Part shown: one piece after another, positions 44,532 through 52,768 of the stretch
Position numbering within the stretch: position 1 is the stretch's first letter
Layout: the number at the start of each line of letters is the position of its first letter
The notes under the pieces: model-generated
What the model was told of the DNA's origin: nothing
Databases searched by the model: none
The model's input: only the letters and a program-made list of their open reading frames with translations
NCBI RefSeq assembly: GCF_030409315.1
Contig: NZ_JAUFPS010000041.1
Span: 310,001-374,000 of the forward strand
From: Mucilaginibacter flavus
GTDB lineage: Bacteria > Bacteroidota > Bacteroidia > Sphingobacteriales > Sphingobacteriaceae
Length of the DNA stretch: 64,000 nt
Direction of reading: 5' to 3'
Program-made: the position numbers and the translations under genes

Positions 44532-44897
44532 ATGAGCAAAAAAATATTTGTTGTTGAAGACGACGCCGATCTGTCTGAGGCTATACAGATGATCTTACAA
44601 AGCGAGGGGTATAATACTGTGGCATCCTTTGATAAAAACTCTATCAAAGGGGTTATTTTACACATGCCGGATATGGTGCTGGTTGATAATAAGCTTAAAG
44701 ACGGGTTTGGCAGCGAACTTTGTGCCGCTATAAAAAAACATCCGCTCACCAGTCATATCCCGGTTATTATGATATCTGGCTACGCCGATATTGCGGATAT
44801 AGCTAAAGCTTGCGGTGCCGACGCATGGTTGAGTAAACCATTTGAGTTAACAGAGTTGACTCGTATGGTGGCGTATCACTTAAAGCACGCGGCTTAA
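44532..44897 (+). CDS. Single-domain response regulator (receiver domain only)
   Basis: A 121-residue CheY-like receiver. The acidic pair Asp10/Asp11, phosphoacceptor Asp52 (VLVDNKLKDGFG), Ser82 (MISGY) and Lys102 (LSKPF) form a complete phosphorylation site. There is no output domain, so it must act by protein contact or as a phosphorelay intermediate. No histidine kinase is nearby. It is divergent from the trehalose operon across 216 bp, which may be chance or may indicate a shared stress response. Confidence 0.92.
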   Translation: MSKKIFVVEDDADLSEAIQMILQSEGYNTVASFDKNSIKGVILHMPDMVLVDNKLKDGFGSELCAAIKKHPLTSHIPVIMISGYADIADIAKACGADAWLSKPFELTELTRMVAYHLKHAA

Positions 44898-44947
44898 TTT
44901 AAAAGCAATTTCTCCCTGTTCTTCAATATTTCAAAAAGCGAAAACGA

Positions 44948-45559
44948 TTAGTTCATCAATTCAGGTATTGCTTGTTTCGTTTCTTTTTTCAAAAAGGCTT
45001 CAAACGATTCGTCGTCATAATTACCAGGACCGGTATGTTTATATTTTAGACTTCCATCTTTACCCAGTACCAGCGTTGTAGGAATGCTGCCATCCAGTAA
45101 ACTATCAGGGAAAGGATTAACAGAACTATACAAAGGCAAATCATAATCATTGTTTTTCAAAAACACTTTTGATTTAGCAAAGTCGTTATCTACATCAACC
45201 ATTATAAAAACTATTTGTGAGTTGTTTTTTAGTTTTTGCCTTAGTTTATTAATTGCCGGCATTTCGGCTAAACAAGGTGGGCACCAGGTAGCCCAGTAAT
45301 TCACAAACACAACTTTGTTTTTCAGGTCCGATAGGGAAGTTATATTACCGCTTGTATCACGATAACTATAATGGGACAGGTTGGGATGTAATTTAAAATT
45401 ATGGGCATCCTCACTAACATCTGGCTTGTATGAACCTATGAACATGAGGCCACGGATAAGGTAACCTTTGGCGGTAGGGCTGGCCATCGTTAGTAATGTT
45501 AGCGCCACCACTATTGCTAAACCGATATTTGAAAAGTTAAAGTATCTTTTTTGTTTCAT
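44948..45559 (-). CDS. TlpA/ResA-like thiol-disulfide oxidoreductase
   Basis: A 203-residue protein with one N-terminal membrane anchor (about residues 11-28) and a thioredoxin-fold domain. NYWATWCPPCLAEMPAINKL carries the redox pair Cys93/Cys96 in the CPPC form typical of TlpA, ResA and DsbE. The domain faces the periplasm. It reduces or oxidises protein thiols, for example in cytochrome c maturation or repair. It follows two sulfur-transport genes on the same strand (26-bp gap), so a role in handling imported sulfur or persulfide is possible but inferred. Confidence 0.9.
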   Translation of the reverse strand: MKQKRYFNFSNIGLAIVVALTLLTMASPTAKGYLIRGLMFIGSYKPDVSEDAHNFKLHPNLSHYSYRDTSGNITSLSDLKNKVVFVNYWATWCPPCLAEMPAINKLRQKLKNNSQIVFIMVDVDNDFAKSKVFLKNNDYDLPLYSSVNPFPDSLLDGSIPTTLVLGKDGSLKYKHTGPGNYDDESFEAFLKKETKQAIPELMN

Positions 45560-45585
45560 GTTGCTAAAATGGTTTAGTAGTTACT

Positions 45586-45996
45586 TCAATGCGGCAACTT
45601 ATCGCGCAATAAGCCATAAACCCAGGTACCGGCAATGGCACTTAATAAGGTAACTGCAATTACTCCAAAGCCACTGCCTATTTGAGCGAACAGGGGGCCG
45701 GGGCAGGCGCCTGTTATAGCCCAGCCCAATCCAAAAATCAAACCGCCATAAACGTTACCCCAGTTGAATGTTTTAAGGGGGATGGTGATCACTTCGCCAT
45801 GAATGGTTTTAATATTGAATTTTTTGATGATTAAAACAGAGATCATACCTACAATAATGGCGCTCCCTATGATACCATACATATGAAAAGCTTGCAACCT
45901 GAACATTTCCTGTATTCTGAACCAGGATACAACCTGAGATTTGATTAGCATAATGCCAAAAAGTAACCCCACAAAAAAGTATTTAATATTTTTCAT
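45586..45996 (-). CDS. DUF6691 family protein, half of a YeeE/YedE-like sulfur transporter
   Basis: A 136-residue membrane protein with about four helices. The motif GWAITGACPGPLFAQIGSG places a conserved cysteine at residue 98, matching the Cys/Pro motif of YeeE-type thiosulfate channels. In many bacteria two short proteins replace the two halves of full-length YeeE/YedE; this is the second half. It starts one base after the stop of the first half (45998), so the two are co-translated. The substrate is likely thiosulfate or another reduced sulfur species, by family analogy. Confidence 0.85.
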   Translation of the reverse strand: MKNIKYFFVGLLFGIMLIKSQVVSWFRIQEMFRLQAFHMYGIIGSAIIVGMISVLIIKKFNIKTIHGEVITIPLKTFNWGNVYGGLIFGLGWAITGACPGPLFAQIGSGFGVIAVTLLSAIAGTWVYGLLRDKLPH

Positions 45997-45997
45997 G

Positions 45998-46558
45998 TTA
46001 CAGGTTAATAAGGTATGGTAATATAAACCAGGTCATTGCAAAACCACCTGCCATAAAACAGCAGGTAGCCACCAATGAAGGCCATTGCAAGTTTGAAATA
46101 CCCATAATAGCATGCCCAGATGTACAGCCGCCTGCGTAGCGGGTACCGAAGCCAACCATAAAGCCGCCAACGATCATAAAAATAAACCCGCGCAGGGTAA
46201 ATAATTGGTCAAAACTGAAAATATCCTGCGGTAGTAAACTGCTAAAATTTTTTACGCCTTGCTGTTTAAGTAGGGCAGTGGTATGCGGATTGATATTTAC
46301 GTTTTGGTTGCCCGATAAATATTGAGCCGCAATAAAACCGCCTAAAACAATGCCGGCGACAAAAAACAGGTTCCAGCTTTCCTTTTTCCAATCGTACTTA
46401 AAAAACTGAATATTCAAGGGCAGGCAGGCAGCGCAAATATGTTTTAAGGATGATGAAATACCGAATGTTTTATTACCAAGCAGGAGTAGCGCGGGCACTA
46501 CAAGCCCAATTAACGGCCCTGCAATGTACCAGGGCCAGGGTTGTTTTAAAAAATCCAT
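45998..46558 (-). CDS. YeeE/YedE family sulfur transporter, first half
   Basis: A 186-residue membrane protein. GGFMVGFGTRYAGGCTSGHAIMGISNL contains Cys145 in the signature GGCTSGH, the residue that relays thiosulfate in studied YeeE proteins. Extra cysteines at 42 and 45 lie in an N-terminal loop. Together with the following DUF6691 protein it likely forms a complete importer. In other genomes this pair often accompanies a rhodanese or an MBL-fold persulfide dioxygenase; here the partner is a TlpA-like oxidoreductase. The divergent gene upstream is an unrecognised secreted protein. Confidence 0.88.
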   Translation of the reverse strand: MDFLKQPWPWYIAGPLIGLVVPALLLLGNKTFGISSSLKHICAACLPLNIQFFKYDWKKESWNLFFVAGIVLGGFIAAQYLSGNQNVNINPHTTALLKQQGVKNFSSLLPQDIFSFDQLFTLRGFIFMIVGGFMVGFGTRYAGGCTSGHAIMGISNLQWPSLVATCCFMAGGFAMTWFILPYLINL

Positions 46559-46722
46559 TTTACGATTTTGATGATAGCGAATATACCTATTAGTTGATCG
46601 TAAATGTAGTTTTCAGCGTACCTATAAACTGTGAGATGTACAATTTTACTTTTTATTTGTTTTAGTGTTATTGTAACAATATATTTACCGGTGATTATAC
46701 TCGCTAAGACATATCTGATTAA

Positions 46723-47277
46723 GTGAAAAGATTTATTGCTATACTGTTATTAAATGTGCATCTGTTCAATTTGGGCGGGTATCACTTTGTATTTCAGTAT
46801 TTGATCAATCAATCAGACGTGCAAATAGTTAAGCAGATCTATGAAAATAAGATAGATGCTACCAAACTTGTAGAAATTAAGATTCCTGTTCACATGCCCG
46901 GTATCCACCCATGGAAAAACTATGTACGGCTTAACGGGCAGTTGCAATTAAAAGGTGTTTATTACAATTACCTGCGCTACAAAATGTCGCCGGATACAAT
47001 GTCGTTCATTTGTATCGCCAATAGTGTTAAAACACAGTTGGTTACCGCCGGTCTGGTGATAGCCAAAGAACTCAATGATGTGCCTCTAAGCAAAAAAGGG
47101 CATGATTCATCATCGTTAAAAAAAGTTAACGTGGGTGGCGACTATAATTTTACAGTGCTTCATTATCAATTTACCACGTTTTCAACCGTTTTAAAAGCTG
47201 AAACGAGCCCTATAATCTACCACCTTCATCATCCTTACATTGAATCTCCCGGCAAACCGCCAAACTTTACCTGCTAA
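46723..47277 (+). CDS. Secreted or membrane-anchored protein of unknown function
   Basis: A 184-residue protein I do not recognise as a named family. The first 20 residues are a hydrophobic signal or anchor without a lipobox. The body is beta-rich, with a VEIKIPVHMPGIHPWKNYVRLNGQLQLKGVYYNYLRYK segment, and the C-terminus is rich in His and Pro (YHLHHPYIESPGKPPNFTC), which could bind metal. The start is GTG at 46723; no ATG precedes the hydrophobic segment. It is divergent from the sulfur-transport genes (164-bp gap), and the next gene on its strand is 252 bp away. I am confident it is a gene, not of its role. Confidence 0.7.
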   Translation: MKRFIAILLLNVHLFNLGGYHFVFQYLINQSDVQIVKQIYENKIDATKLVEIKIPVHMPGIHPWKNYVRLNGQLQLKGVYYNYLRYKMSPDTMSFICIANSVKTQLVTAGLVIAKELNDVPLSKKGHDSSSLKKVNVGGDYNFTVLHYQFTTFSTVLKAETSPIIYHLHHPYIESPGKPPNFTC

Positions 47278-47529
47278 TTATACCCATAAATTATGATGTT
47301 GAATTGTTCTTTATTGATAAAGTGCAGTTTGATTAAAAATTATTGCCAAGTAACCGTATTGCCGTTTTAGCAGCGCATATGTGTGTGTTGGACGATACTC
47401 ATAATTTAAAATCAATTTTCCCTTAGCATTCAGATAAAAACAATTATTGGGGTATTAACCTGCCGCTGATGATGCTGTATTAACTCGTTTGTTAATTATT
47501 TAGTTGCTTATTTTTCTTACTTAGATCGA
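47278..47529. other. Intergenic region before the haloperoxidase cluster
   Basis: 252 bp, AT-rich. I see no clear hairpin, repeat or reading frame. TTTG near 47490 and a T-rich stretch before the ATG at 47530 may hold the cluster promoter, but no good TAnnTTTG box is visible. Confidence 0.4.
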
Positions 47530-48462
47530 ATGAAACATTCTTTACGTTATTTTTTCAGATGCTGTATGGTAGTTGCGTGTTGCCTCAGCTTGTCAAATTT
47601 TGCGAAGGCACAAACAGATGCCGATGCTTTAATGATTCCCAAAAACTACGTTTGTGCTGCCGGCGTTTATACACACAGCCAGTGGGATCATTACTGGGAG
47701 GGTACCTTTAAACGCGATGCGCCAAACCTGGGTACCGTAAGTTCAAACTCATATATGCTGGGCTTTGTATATGGCCTTTCAAACCGCATTAACCTATCTG
47801 TAGCGCTGCCTTATGTAACTACCAATGCAAGCGCCGGAACTTTACGCGGCGAACATAACCTGCAAGACGTAAGCGCCTACGCCAAATGGCTTGCCGTTAA
47901 GCAAGAAGTAGGTAAAGGCTTGTTTACGTTTCACGCCATTTTATCAGGATCGATACCTGCAAGCAACTACCAGGCCGACTTTTTACCCTTATCAATTGGC
48001 CTGCACAGTAAAAACGTTGCGTTGAGAGGCCTGGTAAATTACCAGATAAGCCAGTGGTTTGTTGCCGGTGCTTATCAGTATATACGCCGCAGCAATATCA
48101 CTATCGACAGAAATTCATACTACACCACAGAGATGCATTATACTAATGAAGTTGAAATGCCCAACGTATCTAACTACCTGGTTAGCGCGGGTTTCAGGAG
48201 TTTAGCATTCAATGCCGAGGCTACTTTAACCAAAGTTACTACAGAAGGTGGTTTTGATATCCGTAAAAACGATAATCCGTTTCCAAGTAACAGGATGAAT
48301 TCAACATTAGCCGGTGTTATTTTAAAATACACTTTTCAAAAAATACCTGGGTTAGAGCTTACAGCCGGCGGTAATTATGTATTAAAAGGCAGAAACGTAG
48401 GACAAAGCCGCACGATGTACGGCGGCATCTACTACATTTTCAATACTAAAAAAGAAAAATAA
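47530..48462 (+). CDS. Outer membrane beta-barrel protein (transporter-like)
   Basis: A 310-residue protein with a signal peptide (about residues 1-27, cleavage after FAKAQ). The rest alternates amphipathic strands with aromatic girdles (SYMLGFVYGLSNRINLSVALPYV, YLVSAGFRSLAFNAEATLTKV) and ends close to a Tyr-Tyr-Ile-Phe strand, the pattern of barrels annotated as 'transporter' or MetA-pathway phenol-degradation proteins. No plug domain is visible, so it is not a TonB receptor. It is first of four same-strand genes; 27 bp separates it from the haloperoxidase gene. Confidence 0.8.
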   Translation: MKHSLRYFFRCCMVVACCLSLSNFAKAQTDADALMIPKNYVCAAGVYTHSQWDHYWEGTFKRDAPNLGTVSSNSYMLGFVYGLSNRINLSVALPYVTTNASAGTLRGEHNLQDVSAYAKWLAVKQEVGKGLFTFHAILSGSIPASNYQADFLPLSIGLHSKNVALRGLVNYQISQWFVAGAYQYIRRSNITIDRNSYYTTEMHYTNEVEMPNVSNYLVSAGFRSLAFNAEATLTKVTTEGGFDIRKNDNPFPSNRMNSTLAGVILKYTFQKIPGLELTAGGNYVLKGRNVGQSRTMYGGIYYIFNTKKEK

Positions 48463-48489
48463 TCGTAAAGAACGTTTAAATAGAATCTG

Positions 48490-50043
48490 ATGAAAAGATC
48501 ATTACATTATATACTTCCATCTTTGTTTTTAGGAGTAGCCGTATTCGGCTCATCCTGTAAAAAGGATATTACAGATCGCACCAGCTTATACCCGGCTTTA
48601 AGTCCCACAAATATTGATCTAACAGCTGATACCTGGAAACCCGTACTGATAAAGGATTTTAGCACACTTACCGTGGTTGCTCCCGATGCTGTTACATCTC
48701 CGGCCTACCTTGCCGATATTAACGAGATCAAAGCTTCGCAAAGAAATTTAACTGCCGATCAAAAGGCATCTATCAAATACTGGAGCGCCGGAGCCGTTTT
48801 AAGGTGGAACGAAATTTTGCGCCAGCTGGTAGCTAAACACAACGTGGCTCCCTATCAAAATCCCGATGGCACTTACCCTGCACCAAACTCGGTCAATCCG
48901 TTCAATTACCCGGAGTTCCCGTTTTCAAACCCGCCTTATGCAGCCAGGGCTTACGCCTATGTAAGCGCCATGCAATATGATGCTTTAATAGCAGCGTGGC
49001 ATTTTAAAAACGTATACAACCGTACCGCTCCTTATAAAAACGACCCGGCTGTACAGGCATTGGTTCCGGTTTCTGCACTTCCATCGTACCCCAGCGAAGA
49101 CGCGGTTGTTGCAGGTGCAACTGTAGAGATCATGAAACTGTTGTTCCCTACAGAATTGGAGTATATTAACCAAAAAGCACAGGAAGAAAAATTATACCGT
49201 ATAATGGCAGGCGCGAACACCCGTGGTGAGATCACCGCAGGAGAGTCATTAGGTAAACAGGTTGCCGCTTTATTTGCGGCAAGAGCCCGTACCGACCGTG
49301 CCGGTAAAGCTATTGGCGATGCAACCGTTTGGGCTAAGTTGCAAACCACAGCTTACGATAAAGGTCACTACTGGCAAAGTTTGGAAACACCTAAAAGGCC
49401 GCCAATGCTTCCGTTGTTTTCTAAAGTTATTCCGTTTTTATTTGATACTTTAACTGTAGTCGCTTTGCGCCCTGCGCCACCATATATCAACGGCTCGCCA
49501 GAGTTTATCAAAGAGGCCCAGGAAGTTACAGCCATGAGCAATAACCACAGCCGTGATCATGAAGAGCAAGTGGCCTTTTGGGCCGATGGTATAGGTACTT
49601 ACACGCCACCTGGCCACTGGAATGCGATAGCCGCCGATGAGTTTGTAAAACAAAATTATAGTGAGGTGCGTTGGGCGCGTAATTTTGCGCTATTAAACAT
49701 GGCCGAAATGGATGCTGCTATTGTTTGCTGGGATACCAAATACTTTTACTTTAACGAGCGTCCGTCACAAGCCGATCCGATTATTAAAACTTTAACAGGT
49801 GTACCAAATTTTCCGGCTTACACCTCGGGACATTCTAACTTTAGCGCCGCTGCTGCAACCGTGTTAACTTATTTATTACCGGATAGGGGAAGTAAATTTA
49901 CTGATTTGGCACAGGCGGCCGCAATGTCAAGGCTATACGGTGCTATTCACTTCCGCAGTGATTGCGAGGTTGGCCTGATAACCGGAGCCAAAGTTGGGCA
50001 ATATGCTGTTACCAGGGGTAAGGCTGACGGAGCAGGAAATTAA
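48490..50043 (+). CDS. Vanadium-dependent haloperoxidase / PAP2 family lipoprotein
   Basis: A 517-residue secreted protein. A signal with lipobox-like FGSSC puts the lipid anchor at Cys23. All three PAP2/haloperoxidase motifs are complete: KX6RP (Lys417, Arg424-Pro425), SGH ending at His448, and SRX5HX3D (Arg481, His487, Asp491). These bind vanadate or phosphate, so it may oxidise halides with peroxide or act as an acid phosphatase; sequence alone does not decide. The long N-terminal helical half is typical of the bacterial haloperoxidase branch rather than short PAP2 lipid phosphatases. Position between a barrel and a DoxX-like protein suggests a surface or periplasmic oxidative pathway. Confidence 0.88.
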   Translation: MKRSLHYILPSLFLGVAVFGSSCKKDITDRTSLYPALSPTNIDLTADTWKPVLIKDFSTLTVVAPDAVTSPAYLADINEIKASQRNLTADQKASIKYWSAGAVLRWNEILRQLVAKHNVAPYQNPDGTYPAPNSVNPFNYPEFPFSNPPYAARAYAYVSAMQYDALIAAWHFKNVYNRTAPYKNDPAVQALVPVSALPSYPSEDAVVAGATVEIMKLLFPTELEYINQKAQEEKLYRIMAGANTRGEITAGESLGKQVAALFAARARTDRAGKAIGDATVWAKLQTTAYDKGHYWQSLETPKRPPMLPLFSKVIPFLFDTLTVVALRPAPPYINGSPEFIKEAQEVTAMSNNHSRDHEEQVAFWADGIGTYTPPGHWNAIAADEFVKQNYSEVRWARNFALLNMAEMDAAIVCWDTKYFYFNERPSQADPIIKTLTGVPNFPAYTSGHSNFSAAAATVLTYLLPDRGSKFTDLAQAAAMSRLYGAIHFRSDCEVGLITGAKVGQYAVTRGKADGAGN

Positions 50044-50067
50044 TTGCAAAGCAAAAGGAGTTAAAAA

Positions 50068-50880
50068 ATGTCGCGCTTAACTATTGATCAAAAAATATAT
50101 TTCACACTGCGTTTTGCTTCGGCAATGTGCTTTATCGGGCATGGCGCTTTTGGTATTATTACCAAACAAATCTGGTGTAACTACTTTGGTATTTTTGGTA
50201 TAGGTCATGATATGGCCTATACCCTAATGCCGTATGTTGGTGTTGCGGATATTATTTTTGGTATATCACTATTGATTTACCCTGTAAGGGCGGTAGCTGC
50301 ATGGCTGGTTGTATGGGGATTGGCAACCGCCTCTATGCGACCATTATCAGGCGAGCCCTTTGCCGAGTTTATCGAACGTGCAGGCAATTACGGGGCACCA
50401 TTTGTGCTATTATTACTGCAAGGCGGTTTTAAAATTCCGTTTAAGCGATGGTTTAGCCGCATGGATGATAACGTAAGCTTAAATGCCGATACATTAAAAA
50501 TGGCTGTCAGTTTTTTAAGGGTATTTGCTTTTTTGTTGTTAGTTGGCCATGGTTGGTTAAACGTTATTGAAAAGAAAAGCCTTATTGGTCAGTATCATGC
50601 TTTGGGGTTTAATGACCCTGCAAAAACGGCGCATATTGTTGGCATTTTTGAAATTTTGGCCGCATTTTCTATACTCATTCGTCCTTTTGCCAATATATTG
50701 CTTGTATTTATCGCCTGGAAAATTGTGAGCGAATTGTTTTATCCAAAATATGAAATTTTTGAATGGATAGAACGGGGTGGCAGCTACGGCGTGCTGTTAT
50801 CTTTATGGTTCGCGGTTAAAAAAGCGCCCTCGGGTTTCCTATCGTTTACCTTAAAAAAACAGGTTCCAATAAAAGTTTAA
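50068..50880 (+). CDS. Tandem DoxX-like membrane protein (two fused four-helix units)
   Basis: A 270-residue membrane protein built of two similar halves. The first (about residues 10-118) has FIGHGAFGIITK, VGVADIIFGISLLI and FIERAGNYGAPFVLLLL; the second (about 148-254) has LVGHGWLNVIEK, VGIFEILAAFSILI and WIERGGSYGVLLSLW in the same order. Each half is a DoxX/DoxD-like four-helix unit, a class linked to quinone or thiol redox. Fusion of two units is unusual to my knowledge. It lies 24 bp behind the haloperoxidase gene and is probably co-transcribed. Confidence 0.82.
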   Translation: MSRLTIDQKIYFTLRFASAMCFIGHGAFGIITKQIWCNYFGIFGIGHDMAYTLMPYVGVADIIFGISLLIYPVRAVAAWLVVWGLATASMRPLSGEPFAEFIERAGNYGAPFVLLLLQGGFKIPFKRWFSRMDDNVSLNADTLKMAVSFLRVFAFLLLVGHGWLNVIEKKSLIGQYHALGFNDPAKTAHIVGIFEILAAFSILIRPFANILLVFIAWKIVSELFYPKYEIFEWIERGGSYGVLLSLWFAVKKAPSGFLSFTLKKQVPIKV

Positions 50881-50977
50881 TCATTACATAACAACCTATA
50901 AAACATAGGTATAAGTTGGGTTTTACGGCTCGGCTTAGCCACGCTTTTATCTAAACATTACAAATACCAAACCTATT

Positions 50978-52084
50978 ATGAAATCAATCTTAAAATTTAT
51001 TACCTGCGTTTCTTTCGCAACATTATTGTTTTACAACAAGGCCAATGCCCAGGGCTGTGTAGCCATCAGGAGTACCGGCGGCTTATGTACAATGGATGAA
51101 CATCCCGATAGCACTAATGCCGATGCAGGCAGCTGGTTGTTTAATAGTAATAATCGCTACTTCCGGTCATAGAAACACTTTGTAGGTACACAGGAGCAAA
51201 AGCAACGCATAGCACTGGGTACCAACGTAATTAATCATTCTTATACCCAGGATTTAACGCTTACCCGCATTTTTAATAACCGTTGGTCGTTTGCGGTTGA
51301 TGTTCCTGTAGTGGATAACAGCCGTTCATCATTATATGAACATGGCGGCAAAGAGCGCTTAAGTACACATTCTTTTGGTTTAGGCGATATTCGCCTAACT
51401 GCTTATGCATGGTTATTAAATCCAGCCAAGGCACGTAAAGGGAATATCCAGGTTGGTTTAGGCCTAAAGCTGCCAACCGGTAATTACAATTACCAGGATT
51501 ATTTTTACCACACCGGCGCAAATGATACCCGCACATTAGGTCCGGTTGATCAGTCTATACAGTTAGGGGACGGCGGTACAGGCATCACTACCGAACTGAA
51601 TACCTACTACAATTTCACTCATAAATTTGGCTTGTATGGCAGTTTTTATTACCTCATTAGCCCAAGGGAGCAAAACGGCGTATCTACAGCCCGCGGTAGT
51701 GTACCAAGTGCTAAAGCGGTAGCAAACGGCAGCGATGTTATGAGCGTGCCAGATCAGTTAATGATAAGGGGAGGCGCAAGCTACGGCATCAGCAAATTTG
51801 ATTTTTCGGCAGGTGTGCGTTATGAGTGTTTACCGGTTCATGATTTGGTAGGCGGCAGCAATGGCTTCAGAAGACCAGGTTACATTATATCGGCAGAGCC
51901 AGGTGTAACGTATCGTTTAAAATCTTTGTCTATATATGCGTTTGTACCGGTAGCCTTAAAACGCGACCGTACGCAAAGTGTTCCCGACAAAATTTCGACA
52001 AACCTAACCGGTACTTACACACAAGGCGACGCGGCTTTTGCCGATTACGCTATCAACATTGGAATTACGTACAGATTTAAATAA
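50978..52084 (+). pseudogene. Outer membrane barrel gene interrupted by one in-frame TAG
   Basis: Codons 1-64 encode a signal peptide (about 1-24, ending before QGCVAIRSTGG) and the start of a mature protein; a TAG follows at 51170-51172; then the same frame stays open to TAA at 52082-52084, encoding a further 303 residues with clear barrel strands (GNIQVGLGLKLPTGNY, FGLYGSFYYL, final NIGITYRF). No shift is needed to join the parts. The residues around the stop, RYFRS-stop-KHFVG, fit a Tyr codon changed to TAG. It may be a recent nonsense mutation, a sequencing error, or stop-codon readthrough. It is the fourth gene of the haloperoxidase cluster and ends in a terminator. Confidence 0.82.
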
Positions 52085-52107
52085 AGTTGGTTTACTGATT
52101 TAAGTAG

Positions 52108-52140
52108 AAGCCGGGCTTGAGACACCCGGCTTTTTTGTTT
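52108..52140 (+). terminator. Intrinsic terminator after the haloperoxidase cluster
   Basis: AAGCCGGG pairs with CCCGGCTT around a 9-nt loop, followed by TTTTTTGTTT. It ends the four-gene run before ridA. Confidence 0.9.
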
Positions 52141-52180
52141 TTTATGATACTATTTTATTAAAAAAAGATAGTTTTACGCT

Positions 52181-52645
52181 ATGAACACTCCCGAAGAAAA
52201 CTTTGCGGCATTAGGTTTAAACCTGCCGCCTGCACCAAAACCACTTGGTGTTTATAAACCTTGTTTGGTTGATGGTAAATACCTTTACTTATCAGGTCAC
52301 GGAACAGTACAGGATGATGGTACATTAATTATTGGCCGTATTGGGGATACTATTAATATGGAAGATGGTAAACTGGCAGCGCGCCAGGTAGGCCTGGCTA
52401 TGCTGGCCACCATTAAAGCCAATATTGGCAGCCTTGATAAAGTAAAACGCGTTATTAAAGTATTAGGCATGGTAAACTGTACACCGGATTTTGAAAGGCA
52501 TCCTTTCATTATTAACGGCGCAAGCGAACTGTTTGCCAAAGTTTGGGGCGAAGAAAACGGTATAGGCGTACGTAGCGCTGTAGGCATGGGCTCGTTACCA
52601 GATAACATTCCGGTGGAGATTGAAGCATTGTTTGAATTAGCTTAA
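52181..52645 (+). CDS. RidA/YjgF family protein
   Basis: A 154-residue member of the RidA superfamily. LYLSGHGTVQDDG, ARQVGLAMLATIKANIGSLDKVKRVIKVLGMVNC and the C-terminal GVRSAVGMGSLPDNIPVEIEALFEL are family blocks; Arg131 corresponds to the arginine needed for imine hydrolysis in RidA. The N-terminal part (APKPLGVYKP) resembles the YjgH/chorismate-mutase-like subgroup. It lies upstream of a PLP enzyme (123 bp), and such enzymes release reactive enamines that RidA-type proteins clear, so a joint role is plausible. Confidence 0.9.
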   Translation: MNTPEENFAALGLNLPPAPKPLGVYKPCLVDGKYLYLSGHGTVQDDGTLIIGRIGDTINMEDGKLAARQVGLAMLATIKANIGSLDKVKRVIKVLGMVNCTPDFERHPFIINGASELFAKVWGEENGIGVRSAVGMGSLPDNIPVEIEALFELA

Positions 52646-52768
52646 TTTTAGTAGTAAGTAGTTAGTATCAGGTATCAAGACACCTTGCAGTTTTGATACC
52701 TGGTTGGATGATATTTACTATAGCGATGGGTTTAAAACCTATCGTTATTTTTAAAGCCTTAATTTTTT

